Origin: Nepenthes gracilis
Taxonomy: Eukaryota > Streptophyta > Magnoliopsida > Caryophyllales > Nepenthaceae
Direction of reading: 5' to 3'
NCBI GenBank assembly: GCA_033239525.1
Contig: BSYO01000013.1
Coordinates: forward strand, 7,278,501 to 7,342,500
DNA length: 64,000 bases
Positions 33,401 through 45,400 of the stretch are shown here, piece by piece (the stretch's first letter is position 1; every line of letters starts with the position of its first letter). The translations under genes were made by a program, and so were the position numbers. Under the pieces are notes generated by a model that was not told where the DNA came from, searched no databases, and saw nothing but the letters and a program-made list of their open reading frames with translations.

Positions 33401-36400
33401 ACAATAGAATTAGGGTCTTTATATTAAGAACCCTATGCCTAATATAATTTGGAAACAAAATCAAATCTAATAATTTTTAATTTAGAAATAAAATCAAATG
33501 GGAAATAAAATCGAATCTCTTCTAATGAAAAATAAAATCAAATCTAATTTGGAAAGAAAATCGAATTGAAAATTTCTTTTAATTGGAAATCAAATTAAAT
33601 CTAATTTGGAAATAAAATCAAATCAAATATTTGCATCCATGATGTCTGCATTAGAATGTATATGAGACTGGTTATTTGAAGCAGCTATTGCAAGAACGTA
33701 ATTGTGAGTTTATAGATGAAGGAATAGACTTATTTTGTGCATAATTGATCCCTTAAGCATTGCGCAATCACTATTATATTTATGGAAATCAAGTTGGCTT
33801 AATACATCTAAGTAGTTTGATGTACAATATTGCTTGCACATTGTACAGTAGTTTGTATATATGACATGTATAAGAGGTGAATTTTATCATGCTCACAATC
33901 AATTTAGGCCTTATTCATCGTACTACTTGAAGTACGCAGGTGACGTACTTTTATGGTTCACGGTTGAAGTATGAACTTAGTTGTATCGCAAGGGAATGAG
34001 GGCAAGTAATGATAGTTTGGTTTATGAAGTTGGAACTTTGAGATCAAAACTTGAGATATTATAAACAGAGATTTAATTCATTGGATCATGATCATATATA
34101 TGGATGTTTAATTTTCCTCATGGCATATCTCATAGTTGCACGGTTCTTATACACTTGAGTGTTCTACCAAGTGTTAATTCATGTGTCTTGACTGGTAATA
34201 GTTTCTTCTTCTTCTTCTTTTTTTTTTTCCTGCTAATAGTTTCATGCAGCTTTGAGTGTCATAAAAAACCTGCCACAAGTTCATAACGCTTTCAAGGCTT
34301 CTCGTGCACATTTTCCCACTTAGAATGCTGTCTTCTCAGTGCACACAAAAGATATCACATCCTGCGTAGTATGCCTAGGTAGTAACTTTACTCAATGTAG
34401 CATGCATACAACTCTTTGACTTTGCATGGTAGTTTCTAATTGGTTCTTTACCTTGGCTAGCTTTGGCCGTCCTTTTGACATGCCTTTAGCCTTTTCCAAC
34501 CAGGAAACTCTTTCAACTACTATCTAACAACCCCTTGCTAGAGTATCCCTAGAGCACGGAGGGTGTTTGACTTGTGAGGTCTTCCTTTGATTAGTTTTAT
34601 GACATTCCTTTCAATACCAAGTTGCTTCACTAGGACACTAAGTTATCGTGTGTCACATGACCGTAGAACATAAGCTACCATATCACCCAGTTGGTTGGAT
34701 GTTGTGGAGGTGGGAGTATGCCTGTGTCAATATTGTGGAGATATTGGCTAGTAGCTTAGCTTCACGATGTCATTACTAGCTTTCTCTTGCCTCCCTATTG
34801 TCCAAAGTATGTTCGATCATGCTTGTCAAGTAGGTCCACTACACATTCATACTATTGTCAACATTAAAAAACTTTAATAAGTTTTGGCATGTTGACTAGT
34901 GGCATTTGACTATACAAAGTGTCTTCTACCACTCATCCTACCATGTTGATGGGAGGCAAAGTGAAGTTGGAAGGATAATTTAGTTTTCGTTATTCTTGTG
35001 GTATTTTGGGTATTTCTCTTTGATACTATCTTTTAACTATAATCTATATATATATATATATATATTCAGTTTATCTTATTTTAAAAATCCTATTCTTGGT
35101 TAAATTATGACACGGGATATTTTACTGTCCCTGCTAGGACCATTAGGCCAGAAATATAGTAGACAAGAATTTTGTAAGTTAGAAATTAATTTCCTTGTCA
35201 TGTATGCTTCCTCTTGCATGAAATGTTAAGGCCAGGCTCTGCCCATAGCAACTTCCACAGTTAGCTAAGCCGTATCAAATCCAAAATGCGGTTTGTTCAT
35301 CGCTATCCATAACCAGCCACATCAGGAATACCCCACATCTGCTTCCATGAATAATGACTACGGCTGTCATATCCACCACAAGCCACACTGCCAAAATCAC
35401 TTGCATTCACAAATCTGACACATAACAAGCCTTTTTTTTTTTTTTTTTTTTTTTTGGGGGGGGGGGACAGATCAAAACAGCTAGTGGAGCCCAGGCCAAA
35501 ACTTCCAGAACCTTTGGCAGCAATCCAACCTTCAGCAATTGCCCTAATCCACCCAGACCTTGCCTATAACATCAGCCTGAGGTTCTCTTGCCATTAGGAA
35601 TTGCATGAACAGAAATGCACGGTATTGAATTTGGTTAACAGCGCTTCCCCATTTTCTTATATGTTTTCATTGGCCATCGTTAGATGAAATCTGACTCCTT
35701 GTTCATTTAAACTTATCCTAGCTGGGTCTTGGCCGTTTAACCTTGCCAACATTTCTTTTCTTCTCCTAGTAAACTCAGAATCACTTCTACCCTAAAAGAC
35801 ATGAGCCATTCTAAGACAATTTACCTGAGCCATTCGAAACAACATTCACATATCCAGCTTGTGATATGATGGTATCCAATAGTTAGTTGGAGCAAGGTAT
35901 CAATCTGCTGGAGGAATTTGACAGAAAGACCCCTTGGGTGCAACTCATAGCACCTTTGAGTTAAAGGTCCAATGATTTGATGAGTTGCTTTGAAGGATTT
36001 GTCACTGGTGATACTGTCATGACAGCAGTAGTACAGTGTCCCATACTATCCATGCTTTATTGGTTGTATGATGACCACTGCTTAGAAGCTCATTCGAATC
36101 TGGCAGAGTTCTGTGCATAGTCTGCTTGAGAAGGCATTTGCATTAATCAATATGGCAACATTTTTATCTGCCTTGCCATCAAATCTACCTGAATGACTTA
36201 AAAACTTTTGCTAGCTCCTTCTTTTCCCCTCATGGTGAAAGGGTTGCCTAGATTCATGACAGCCACAAATGTCTCGAAGGTGATATGAACATCTGAAAAA
36301 TATTAGAGAGATTTTATTTTATTTTGATTATTTTATTTGTTTTTATATTTTGTAATATTTTGGTAATTCCTGAAATTTTATAATTTTAGTAGCTCTAGAA

Positions 36401-39400
36401 TATTTTAAGAATATTATATTCTATTATTATTATTTCCTTATTTTAAGTTATTAATTAGAAAAATATGTATTTTTCCTAATTATATATTATGAAATTTTGT
36501 AGTACCTCTAGAAAATTATGTATTTTGAGTAGTTAATTAGAAAATTATGTATTTTTCCTAATTAACTTAGGAGTAAGGTATCTTTATATAGAACCTTAGC
36601 TTTATTGTTTGAGTCGTTAGTGATGAATTAAATTGATGTTGAGAAATTAATGATTATCTTTTATTTTCCCTAGTAATATTTGTTTCTCTCCTTTTCATTA
36701 TTCTTTGCTCGGTTTTTTTCTCTTCCTCCTTTCTCTTTTTCTTCCCTTCTTCTGTACCAACTTCTTGATTTGTTTTCTCTTTCAAACCTCTAGTCTCCAT
36801 TGCCCGTGAAGCTAAACACCTCTGTGAAGCAAACCCACTGTCCCACCACCACATCATTCCATTTTAACTTCAGCCCCCCATCACCAAAATCTTGTTAGTT
36901 CTTATCTTATAGTTAAAAAAAGTGTTTTTGAAGAGGTGGTAAAATATATATATTGTGCCAAAAAAAAAAAAACTATTTGCTGATTGTGGAGGTAGAACAG
37001 AAAAAAAAAAAACTGTTGCAAATCTGCTATTGGAGGTCAAGAAAATAAGAAGAAAAAAAATTTAGAGTTCTCTAATCACAGCTCCTCACTTTACCCAAGC
37101 CACAAAATAATCGGGCTGAAAAATGCCTTGTCTTTTCCTCTCATCATTACCTCATCTTCCCCTCACTATAGCCACTGACTACCACCAACCATCATGAACC
37201 AAATCCGATACACTAGCTGCCATTCTTGCCTTTCTCTTCTCAACCAAATCCCTAATTTGAAATAGAGAAGTAGAAGCAGAAGCATGAGAGACGGAGAGGG
37301 GGAGAGAACACATAGAGAGAGTACTATGGGGAGAGGGAGAGAGATGTAAGTTAAAGCTTCTTTTTGCTGAATCAATGAGTGAGAGAAATAATACACATTA
37401 GGGTTTGAGAAACGTTAGGCTGCCAAATTTGAGGAGTTAGTTAACTTTTTATCTCACACGTGAGTTTAGTATTGGGCCTTACACAAAACCCAAGTGATAC
37501 AAGCCTTTTTAAGATATCAGTTCATCAGCGTAGGGTATCTTTCGGTTCTCATACAAATAGTTCGGATTATCTATTTGTCTAATTAGATACATTATTTCTA
37601 TTTTATTTTGGTAACATCTCTGCTTTTCTTTGATAATATTTAATTTTATCTGCTTGTGTTCTTTTATTTATGATCCAAACAAACTTTACCATATTTCCTT
37701 TGAAAATAAAAAAAGGTGTCCCCCTTTTTTCTTTTACCCACTTTACTTTCGATAATTACAATTATAGTGAATATTTAGTAGCATTATATTTGGTCTTTAC
37801 TTTATTATTTCAAATGATTAACAATATTTGTCTTCATTATTTGAATTATATTCATTCCCCCAACAAAAAAAAAAGAATTCTTTTATGTTGCATTTGGCTT
37901 GCATTGTTACACTCATTCGATTTCCCTAATTACTTATTGATATCAATCACATTAGTCACATTGGTGTTTCATACACTTTTCTAGTTGTCGTATTGTTTCC
38001 CATAGTACCGTTGATGTAGACTTGAACCCTATTAGTCAAAAGTATTGAGTAAACAACTAGTCCAGCTCGTGACTAACCAATAACGATTGCAAAATTACAT
38101 CATGGCCATCCTAGCTGACTAAGTCACTATCAGTCAGACAAATTTAGACCTCGCTAATCGATTTGCCATTTTATAAATAATACCAAATAGTCAAATTCTG
38201 ACAATTCTATTATGTCCCGTAATAGGAATGACCGACTTAGGCAAGATAGTCGGGTACCTCATAAATGTGACTACAGGTCTCGATATTACAATCAAGAGCG
38301 GGATTAAGACAAACAATTCTTTGGAAATATCAAGTTAGATGCTCCAATTTTTATGGTTACTTAGACTCTTGAATTTTTACTCAATGGGCTCGAAATATGG
38401 ATCATTTCTTTGAGTGGTACGATGTGTGTGAAAATAGGAGAGTTTAGTTTATTAGTCTCAAATTGATTAGGAATGCTCAGTTATTTTGGACTTGTTTAGT
38501 TTAGGTAGCTCCTATTAGGAATTAGGTCGAGATAAAACAGTATCTTTAGGAGAAATACTTGCCTTGTTTGTACAGTAGCAATTTAATTGATTAGTGAAGT
38601 GCCTTTTGGCTGCTTAACTAGTATGCGACTGAGAATATAACTCAATTTAATGAGTTTCGAATGAGATGTCACATAATTGAGAATGAGGCTATAACGCTGA
38701 GTAGATTTTGAAAAGAGGTATATGAAAATTTTAGTTAAGAGCTTGTCCTAAGGGGTGTTACCGCTCTATATTATGCATATAATTTGATTCAAGACTATAA
38801 GTTGGTTAAGAGCGCACCTTATGGAAAATGTGGTGAAAATTGTCCCTTAACCTAGAATGCCTCAATCACAAACCTTAATTCTGTCTTAAGGTCCGCTTCA
38901 TCTAAAATTCTCTCTGTGAGAAAAAAATAAAGGTAAGGGTATTGAAGCTCCGAGAAGAAATTCTTAGGTGGAGTGCTTTAACTATAAAGACTTTAGGCAT
39001 ATTTATTCTAAATGTCTTAGTAAAGCTTTACTTATTAAAAAGTACGGTGGAGTGCTTGAGGAGGAATCACTTAAAGAACAAGTTTATGAGCCCAATGCCA
39101 TAGATAGCCAAGATGTATAGAGGTCATGCGTTACGCAGATGTAACACGCAGATCAATGATGTTCATATGTATAACTTATATGTATAAAGATATATGTATA
39201 AGGTAGATAATTGTCTAAGAGATTTTAGAAAATTCTAAAATGGTCTAGATAATTATAAAAAAAGGGGGGGGGAGACATGTACTCATTCTAAAATTTTCTT
39301 TAGTGGGAGGATGTGAGAGATTGTAGAATATTTTAAAAGAGGATATTTATGAAGAATATTTTGGAATGTGAATCTTAGTTATTCATAGTGGAGGACGGAA

Positions 39401-42400
39401 AGATTATTCTAACTGTTAGTTGAGGATGTGATATTTCTATATATAGGGATGAACTTCTCTTATTTGGGATAATTTTAAGAAGTTAGAGAGTAAGCAAATC
39501 AAATAAAGCCAAGTGAGGTGAACCTAAGGAGTGGTGTGTAACTAAGGGGGTGGCTATTCTTGAGAACTTGAGGGGTAATATTCGGGTGAATATCACAAGG
39601 GTACTTCATACTCTTATACTTAGCTCCTATGGTAAAGAGTATTTTTTCGAAAGACTTGTATCTTTGCACATTTTGGGGTGGAAATATTGCATAAGACTCA
39701 CTTGTCTATATCACATGGGGTGTGCTAGGCAAGTACTGTATGGCTAATCAGCAAAAAGTGTCATCGCATAACACTAAGTTAGAAGAGCGTAATGACTTGG
39801 GTGGTAATAATGATGATACATTCTTTAGTTGTATTAGGACTATTTTCTCTAACCTAAGCTCTCATCCTTTTTTTAGCTAACATGCCATTATTGGGTGTTG
39901 TGTTATGTATCTTAACTTATCCAAAAAGACTAATAATTGGTATCATCATGCTATCATTCGTACTTACATTAAAGTAAATGAGAAAGCTTATAAGTTCATT
40001 GTAGATAATGGTAGTTATATTGATACTATCTCGACTAATACTATTTCCCATCTTAGGTTGAAAGCTGTCCTACATTTTAATTCATACAATGTCTCTTGGA
40101 TTAATATATTTTCCATAGCAGTTAAGGAAAATGATTATATCTGGCATGATGTCATTCCAATGGATGTGGATAACGCCATTTTATGTCGACCTTGGTTGTA
40201 CAACTTGGATGTAATAATTCAAAGCTGTTATTACTCATATTCATTTGGTCACAAGGGCAAGAAGCTTCATCTCTATCATTTGGCTTCAAAACTTGTTATT
40301 CACAATAATGGAAAATATGTGGTGAAGATAAAAGGATTACATATAGTCTGAGTATATAGTTGTAGACGAGTCTACTATATTTGCTGTTATTGTTTTAGAA
40401 TCCTTCTAGACTCTCCCACGTTGATACTTAATGACGCATATCAAGTTTTTCAAAACTTTCAAGATGTCTTTTTTGGGGATCTCCAACGTTTAATGCATTT
40501 GCATAACATCTAATATGTAATATGTTGTTGACTTTGTTTGGACGTCCCAAATTTACCTCATTGTAGGATGAATTCCACTTTGCATGCTAAGTTCCAAAAC
40601 CAAGTTGGAGAACTCCTTCACAAATGATTCGTTCGAGAGAGCACAAGTCTGTGCAGTGTTTGCTCTATTGACACCTAGGAAAGATGAATCGTGAAGAATG
40701 TGTATGGATAATAGAGCTATTAATACGATCATGGTGAAATACTATTTTCCTATCCTCGGCTTGATGATATGATGGTTGGTGTTAGGATCTTTTGTAAGTT
40801 CGATTTAAAGAGTGGTTACTACCAGATAAGAATTCACCTATAGCATGAGTGAAACACGACCTTGACAAAGGATGATCTTTATAAGTGGTTTGTCATGCCA
40901 TTTGAACTTTCCAATACCCCTGGTGTCTTCATGAGGCTCATTACCTAGGCCCTAAGGCCTTTTATAGGACAATTCCTAGTGATCTATTTTGATGATGTCT
41001 TTGTTTATAATAAGATCAAAGAACAAACATAGCCCATCTTATGCAAGTTTGTACCACACTTGGAATAGAGAGTTTATATGTCAATCTTAAGAAATATTCT
41101 TTCTTTTCAAATAAAGTTGTTTTTTTTGGGTTTTATTATTTCCTCTTGCGGTGTTTCCATTGACCCTTCAAAGATCCAGACAATGGTTTAGTGACTTTTT
41201 ATCATTTGTTCATTAATGGATTTAGCGCGATTATTGCTCTTCTCATTGAGTGCATGAAATGAGGCGAATTCCATTAATCTTTTGAAGCTGCTAAAGCCTT
41301 TAACAACTCATTTGGTATGACGAAATAGAAATTCCATTCATAACTTATTCCTAGCAGAATTAATATTCCACTTTTTGATTATTCTAATAATATAAATAAT
41401 AATTCCAAATATAATTGTTATTCCTTTAAAACAAGGAATAAAAATACTAATTTTCCATTGGTATTTTTTATTCCTAATTATCAAGAAATAACTATTCTAA
41501 GATATTTTCTCTGTTTATCCTTACTCCAAATTAGACTTCATTAAAATTGAATTTGGATCGAACATGAGTTAGATTCAGATGAAAATTTATGACCATTAAA
41601 TCAGACCAAGTCGTATATATTTCTAATTTAAATCGGATCAGTTTGCGTTAGAATATCAAATTTTTTTATCTTTAAATATTTTTTCTAGATATATAAAGAA
41701 ATAACTAAAAATATAAAATATTTTAAAAATTATAATATGTAGATTGAAATATTACTGAATTATATATTTAATTAATGAATCTTTATATAAAAATTATTAA
41801 TTAAATGAAGATATACCTAAATTTATTTAAATGAAGAATCTTTATATAAAAATTATGAATTCTATAAAGATATAATTTATTGAAATAATTTCTTAAACTT
41901 GGTATTTATTTGAAATAAAAAAATATATTTATAAAAAAAATTCATAATCTTGGTTGAGTTGGCTCAAATCGGTTATTTTGACTAGTGATTGTACCCAACA
42001 AAAAAATAGGCTATTTTGAATCTTGGTCTATAATACTAATATATTTTTACCAAATTCTATAAAATTTTGTATCAGTAAGATCAAGTAAATCAGGTAATTT
42101 GATTTTGATAAAGTCTATCTGAATTTTTTAGTATATATTGAAATACTATTTCTTTAACTAAGAGTAAAATAGTAATTTTATACTAGTTTTTTAGTTATTC
42201 TTCCTACTATTATTTTATAATAAATATTAGAAAATTAATTTGTAATTCAATTTTACATATACTAAGTGACTAATCAAATAATGAAATATTAATTCTAAAT
42301 TCTATTCTCATCTTATTCTATTTTTTGAGAATAATTATTTTCTTCCTATCTTATTCCATTTCAACAATTAAATATAGCAGAAGAGTGTTGAATAGAGGAT

Positions 42401-45400
42401 GACTGTAGCCCTAGTCATGCGTCTGCCTAACTTCTTTAAAGTATTTGACGTAGTGTGCAATGCATCATGTGTAGGTGTGAATGATGTTTTTAGCTAAGAG
42501 CGCCATCCTATTAACTACTTTAGTGAGAAAATGGTTCTTGACTTAGGATAAGGAATTGTATGTAATTGTTTAGGCCATACACCATTAGCACCATTGTTTA
42601 TTATTTTAGAAGTTATTTCTTTATTTTGATCATGAGGTTCTTTATTTTCTTAGCTCCCAAAAAGATTGAATCGTAGACATGGTTGTTGGGTTAAATATTT
42701 GTAGGCCTACTCTTGAAATATAAAAGGAGAGTTGAAAACCAAGTAGCCGATGCATTGAGTATCAAATGTCCTTATTGTTCGTCATTAAAGTAAAGGTAGT
42801 TGGATTTGAAAGACTTAGGAAGAATATGAGTTTTATTCTGATTTTAGTAATATCTTTCTATCTTTATAGAGTGGACAATCTGACATCACTAATGGCTTTT
42901 ACATTTAGGACGAATGCTTGTTTTAAGCCAATAAATTTTGCATCCCTAGAACTTTAGTTGGATATTTCATAATCGGGGAGGTTCATGCCGGTGGCCTATC
43001 TGGCCATTTTTGACGTGGTAAGGCAATAGTGGAGATTGGACAATAGTTTTATTGGTCTAGTTTGAAGAACGATATTGCTAGCAAAGTATAAGAAATAAAA
43101 TACTGGCAAGTATATCCCATTGCTTGTACCCAATTGTCATTGGTAGGACATGAGCACGAACTTTTTGTTAGGATTCCTACGTATCCTTAAAAAGTATGAT
43201 TTTATTTGTATTGTTGTGGATCATTTTTCTAAAATGGCTCACTACATCCATTGTAGTAAGACTTTTGTTGTTTTTTGAGTTACTAGATGCTATTTCGATG
43301 AGATTATCAACTTTTATGGTCTTTATAAGATTATTATATCTGATAGGGATGGTTGTTTTATAAATCACTTTTCAAGGACATTGAAGCACATAGTTAGCAC
43401 TAAACTAAAATTTTCTACTTCATAACACACGCAAATATATGGTCAAATTAAGGTTATCAGCCAAAGTCTAGGAAATTCTTTAGGATATTTGGTTCAAAAA
43501 ACCTTAAAAAGTAGGATTTGATTCTTCCTACGGCCTAGCATGCATTTAATAGCCTTGTTAATAGGTCTATCTATATGAGTTCATTTGAGATTGTGCATGA
43601 CTACAAATTTAGGAAACCTTTGTACCTTATTCTAATGTCTCCTCATGCTAATCTGTCCATGTTGGCCAAAACTTTTGTATGGTATTGTTGTGACTTGTAT
43701 ATCAAGATTAATAAATAATTGAAAGCAAGTAATGCATTATATAAATTTTGAGCTGACGTGTACAAAATATGGGTAGAATTCAATGTTGGAAACTATATTA
43801 TGGTTCAGATTAGATTAGAATAGAGCCTACCTGGACTCTAAATTACAGGCCTGTAGTACTGGCTTATTTAAAATTTTATAATAGGTTAAACTAAATACTT
43901 ATATTATTGATATTATATCTCACTTTTTCTTTCACCATAAGTATTTAATTTCTTATAAGGGTAGTTCAACCCACTATATGATCTATATTTATTTTTCTCA
44001 AATGAGCAGAATATTGAATCTTTATCCACTTTAACATAATTATCAACTCTATCGGCATTTAGATGAAATTGATACTATTCTAGACGAGCAGATTGTGCTT
44101 ACCAGGGATGGAATGGATCAACGTTTCTTTATTTGTTGGGTTGTACAATTGGATTCAAAGTGTACTTGGATTTCTAGAGAGACACTCTAGCAGCTAGATC
44201 TAGATATTTTAGAGTTTTATTGGAATCAACATGATTGACCATCACCTAGCCTAAGGTTCTCTCTTATTTAGGAGCTAGTGGAGTTATTAGATTTAGCCAC
44301 TACTCACACATGTCTACATGTATCAGAGGAGGACTGCAAAACCACTTAACTCGTGGTTGGAATATTGATGACAGGAGCCTTACTCAACGGGTCGACTCTC
44401 AGCCGGGCCAAGAAAGTTGATGTGAACATTCCAAAGATATTAAAGGGATTTTATTTTATTTTATTTTTATTATTGATTTGTTTTCATATTTTGTAATATC
44501 TTAGAGATTTTTAAAAATTTATAATTTTGATAGTTCTAATATATTTTAGAAATGTCATATTTTATTTCTGTTATTTCATTGTTTTGAGTAGTTAATAAGG
44601 AAATTATGTCTATTTTCTAATTAATTTAGGAGTATGGCATTTTTATAAAAATATTCTAACTTTATTATTTGAGTAGTCATTAATAAATTGAATTAATATT
44701 GAAAAATTGTGATTATTCTTTCCTCCGGTAATCTCTATTTCTCTTTTTTACTATTCTCTTTGTCTTGTCTCCTTCCGCTTTTTTTTTTTCTTATTTTCTT
44801 CCCCTATTTCTCCTTTCCTTTCATCAAAAGCCTCAAGAATATGGGCGTTTTTTTGTTGGTTATGCATGTAGATCTCAAGTTTTGGTTTAGATGGCACATT
44901 TTTGTCAGAGTGTTCATAATATTCCCTTGGAGATCTTGTAACATATGTTTATGCATATGGTCTTATTTTGGTGGAGTTGGACTTCAGATTTGCTAATCTA
45001 AAATGAAGGTATGTTGTAAATTACAAACTTATGGGAAGAGGGAGTATATTGAAAGTTCATTTTCTCTACGTTTTAAACTTTGCTTCTGATATGATCACTG
45101 TGTGGAAAGCCACCATAGCCACCATCTTGTTCAATTCGTTTACAGTACATTTTGCTTCGGATGGTCCTGTGGAGTGTACTTTTGCAAGGCTATTTGTGAA
45201 ATAATGGATTTTGCGTAGGAAAATTCATTGATAGTCCATTTTTGGTCTTCCATTTGCAAGGTTTTGCCAATTTGTATTGCACAATCTTGTAGACATGACT
45301 TTCGTGTGGAACTTATTGCTCATTGATCTGACTCATACCATGTAATGCAGGATGGACAAAGGGCAGGCTATAAAAGCTTCCTACTTTCACACCTTGATTC

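Larger units (their letters stand above)
36281..44835 (+). mobile_element. Degenerate Ty3/gypsy retrotransposon in VDAC intron 5, sense orientation
   Basis: Two diverged direct repeats start TGATATGAACAT (36281) and TGATGTGAACAT (44418). They run in parallel through AGGAGTA, GTTTGAGT-like and ATTCTTT landmarks for over 400 bp. Between them, in order on the plus strand, are gag, a degenerate zinc knuckle, protease, RT, RNase H and integrase remnants, all with many stops and frameshifts. The right LTR copy seems cut short near 44835. The strong LTR divergence makes this an old insertion compared with the two elements on the left of the window. The integrase and protease wording is chromovirus-like; the clade is not resolved. 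Confidence 0.75.
33113..45350 (+). other. VDAC intron 5, 12.2 kb, repeat-filled
   Basis: The donor GTATGT and the acceptor CATGTAATGCAG frame an intron more than five times longer than the other coding introns. Contents in order: an LTR-like relic (33186-33632), AT-rich unidentified sequence (33640-36280, with a poly-T/poly-G run and a TA microsatellite), a degenerate Ty3/gypsy element (36281-44835), then unidentified sequence to the acceptor. Confidence 0.88.

Noticed and set aside
34104..34286. A 60-codon Phe-rich ORF in intron 5
   Set aside because: It crosses a TTC/T homopolymer run and has no similarity to porin or element proteins.
44709..44996. A 95-codon hydrophobic ORF, possibly an alternative VDAC exon
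   Set aside because: It overlaps the truncated retrotransposon LTR, is built from T-rich sequence and breaks the VDAC reading order, which is complete without it.
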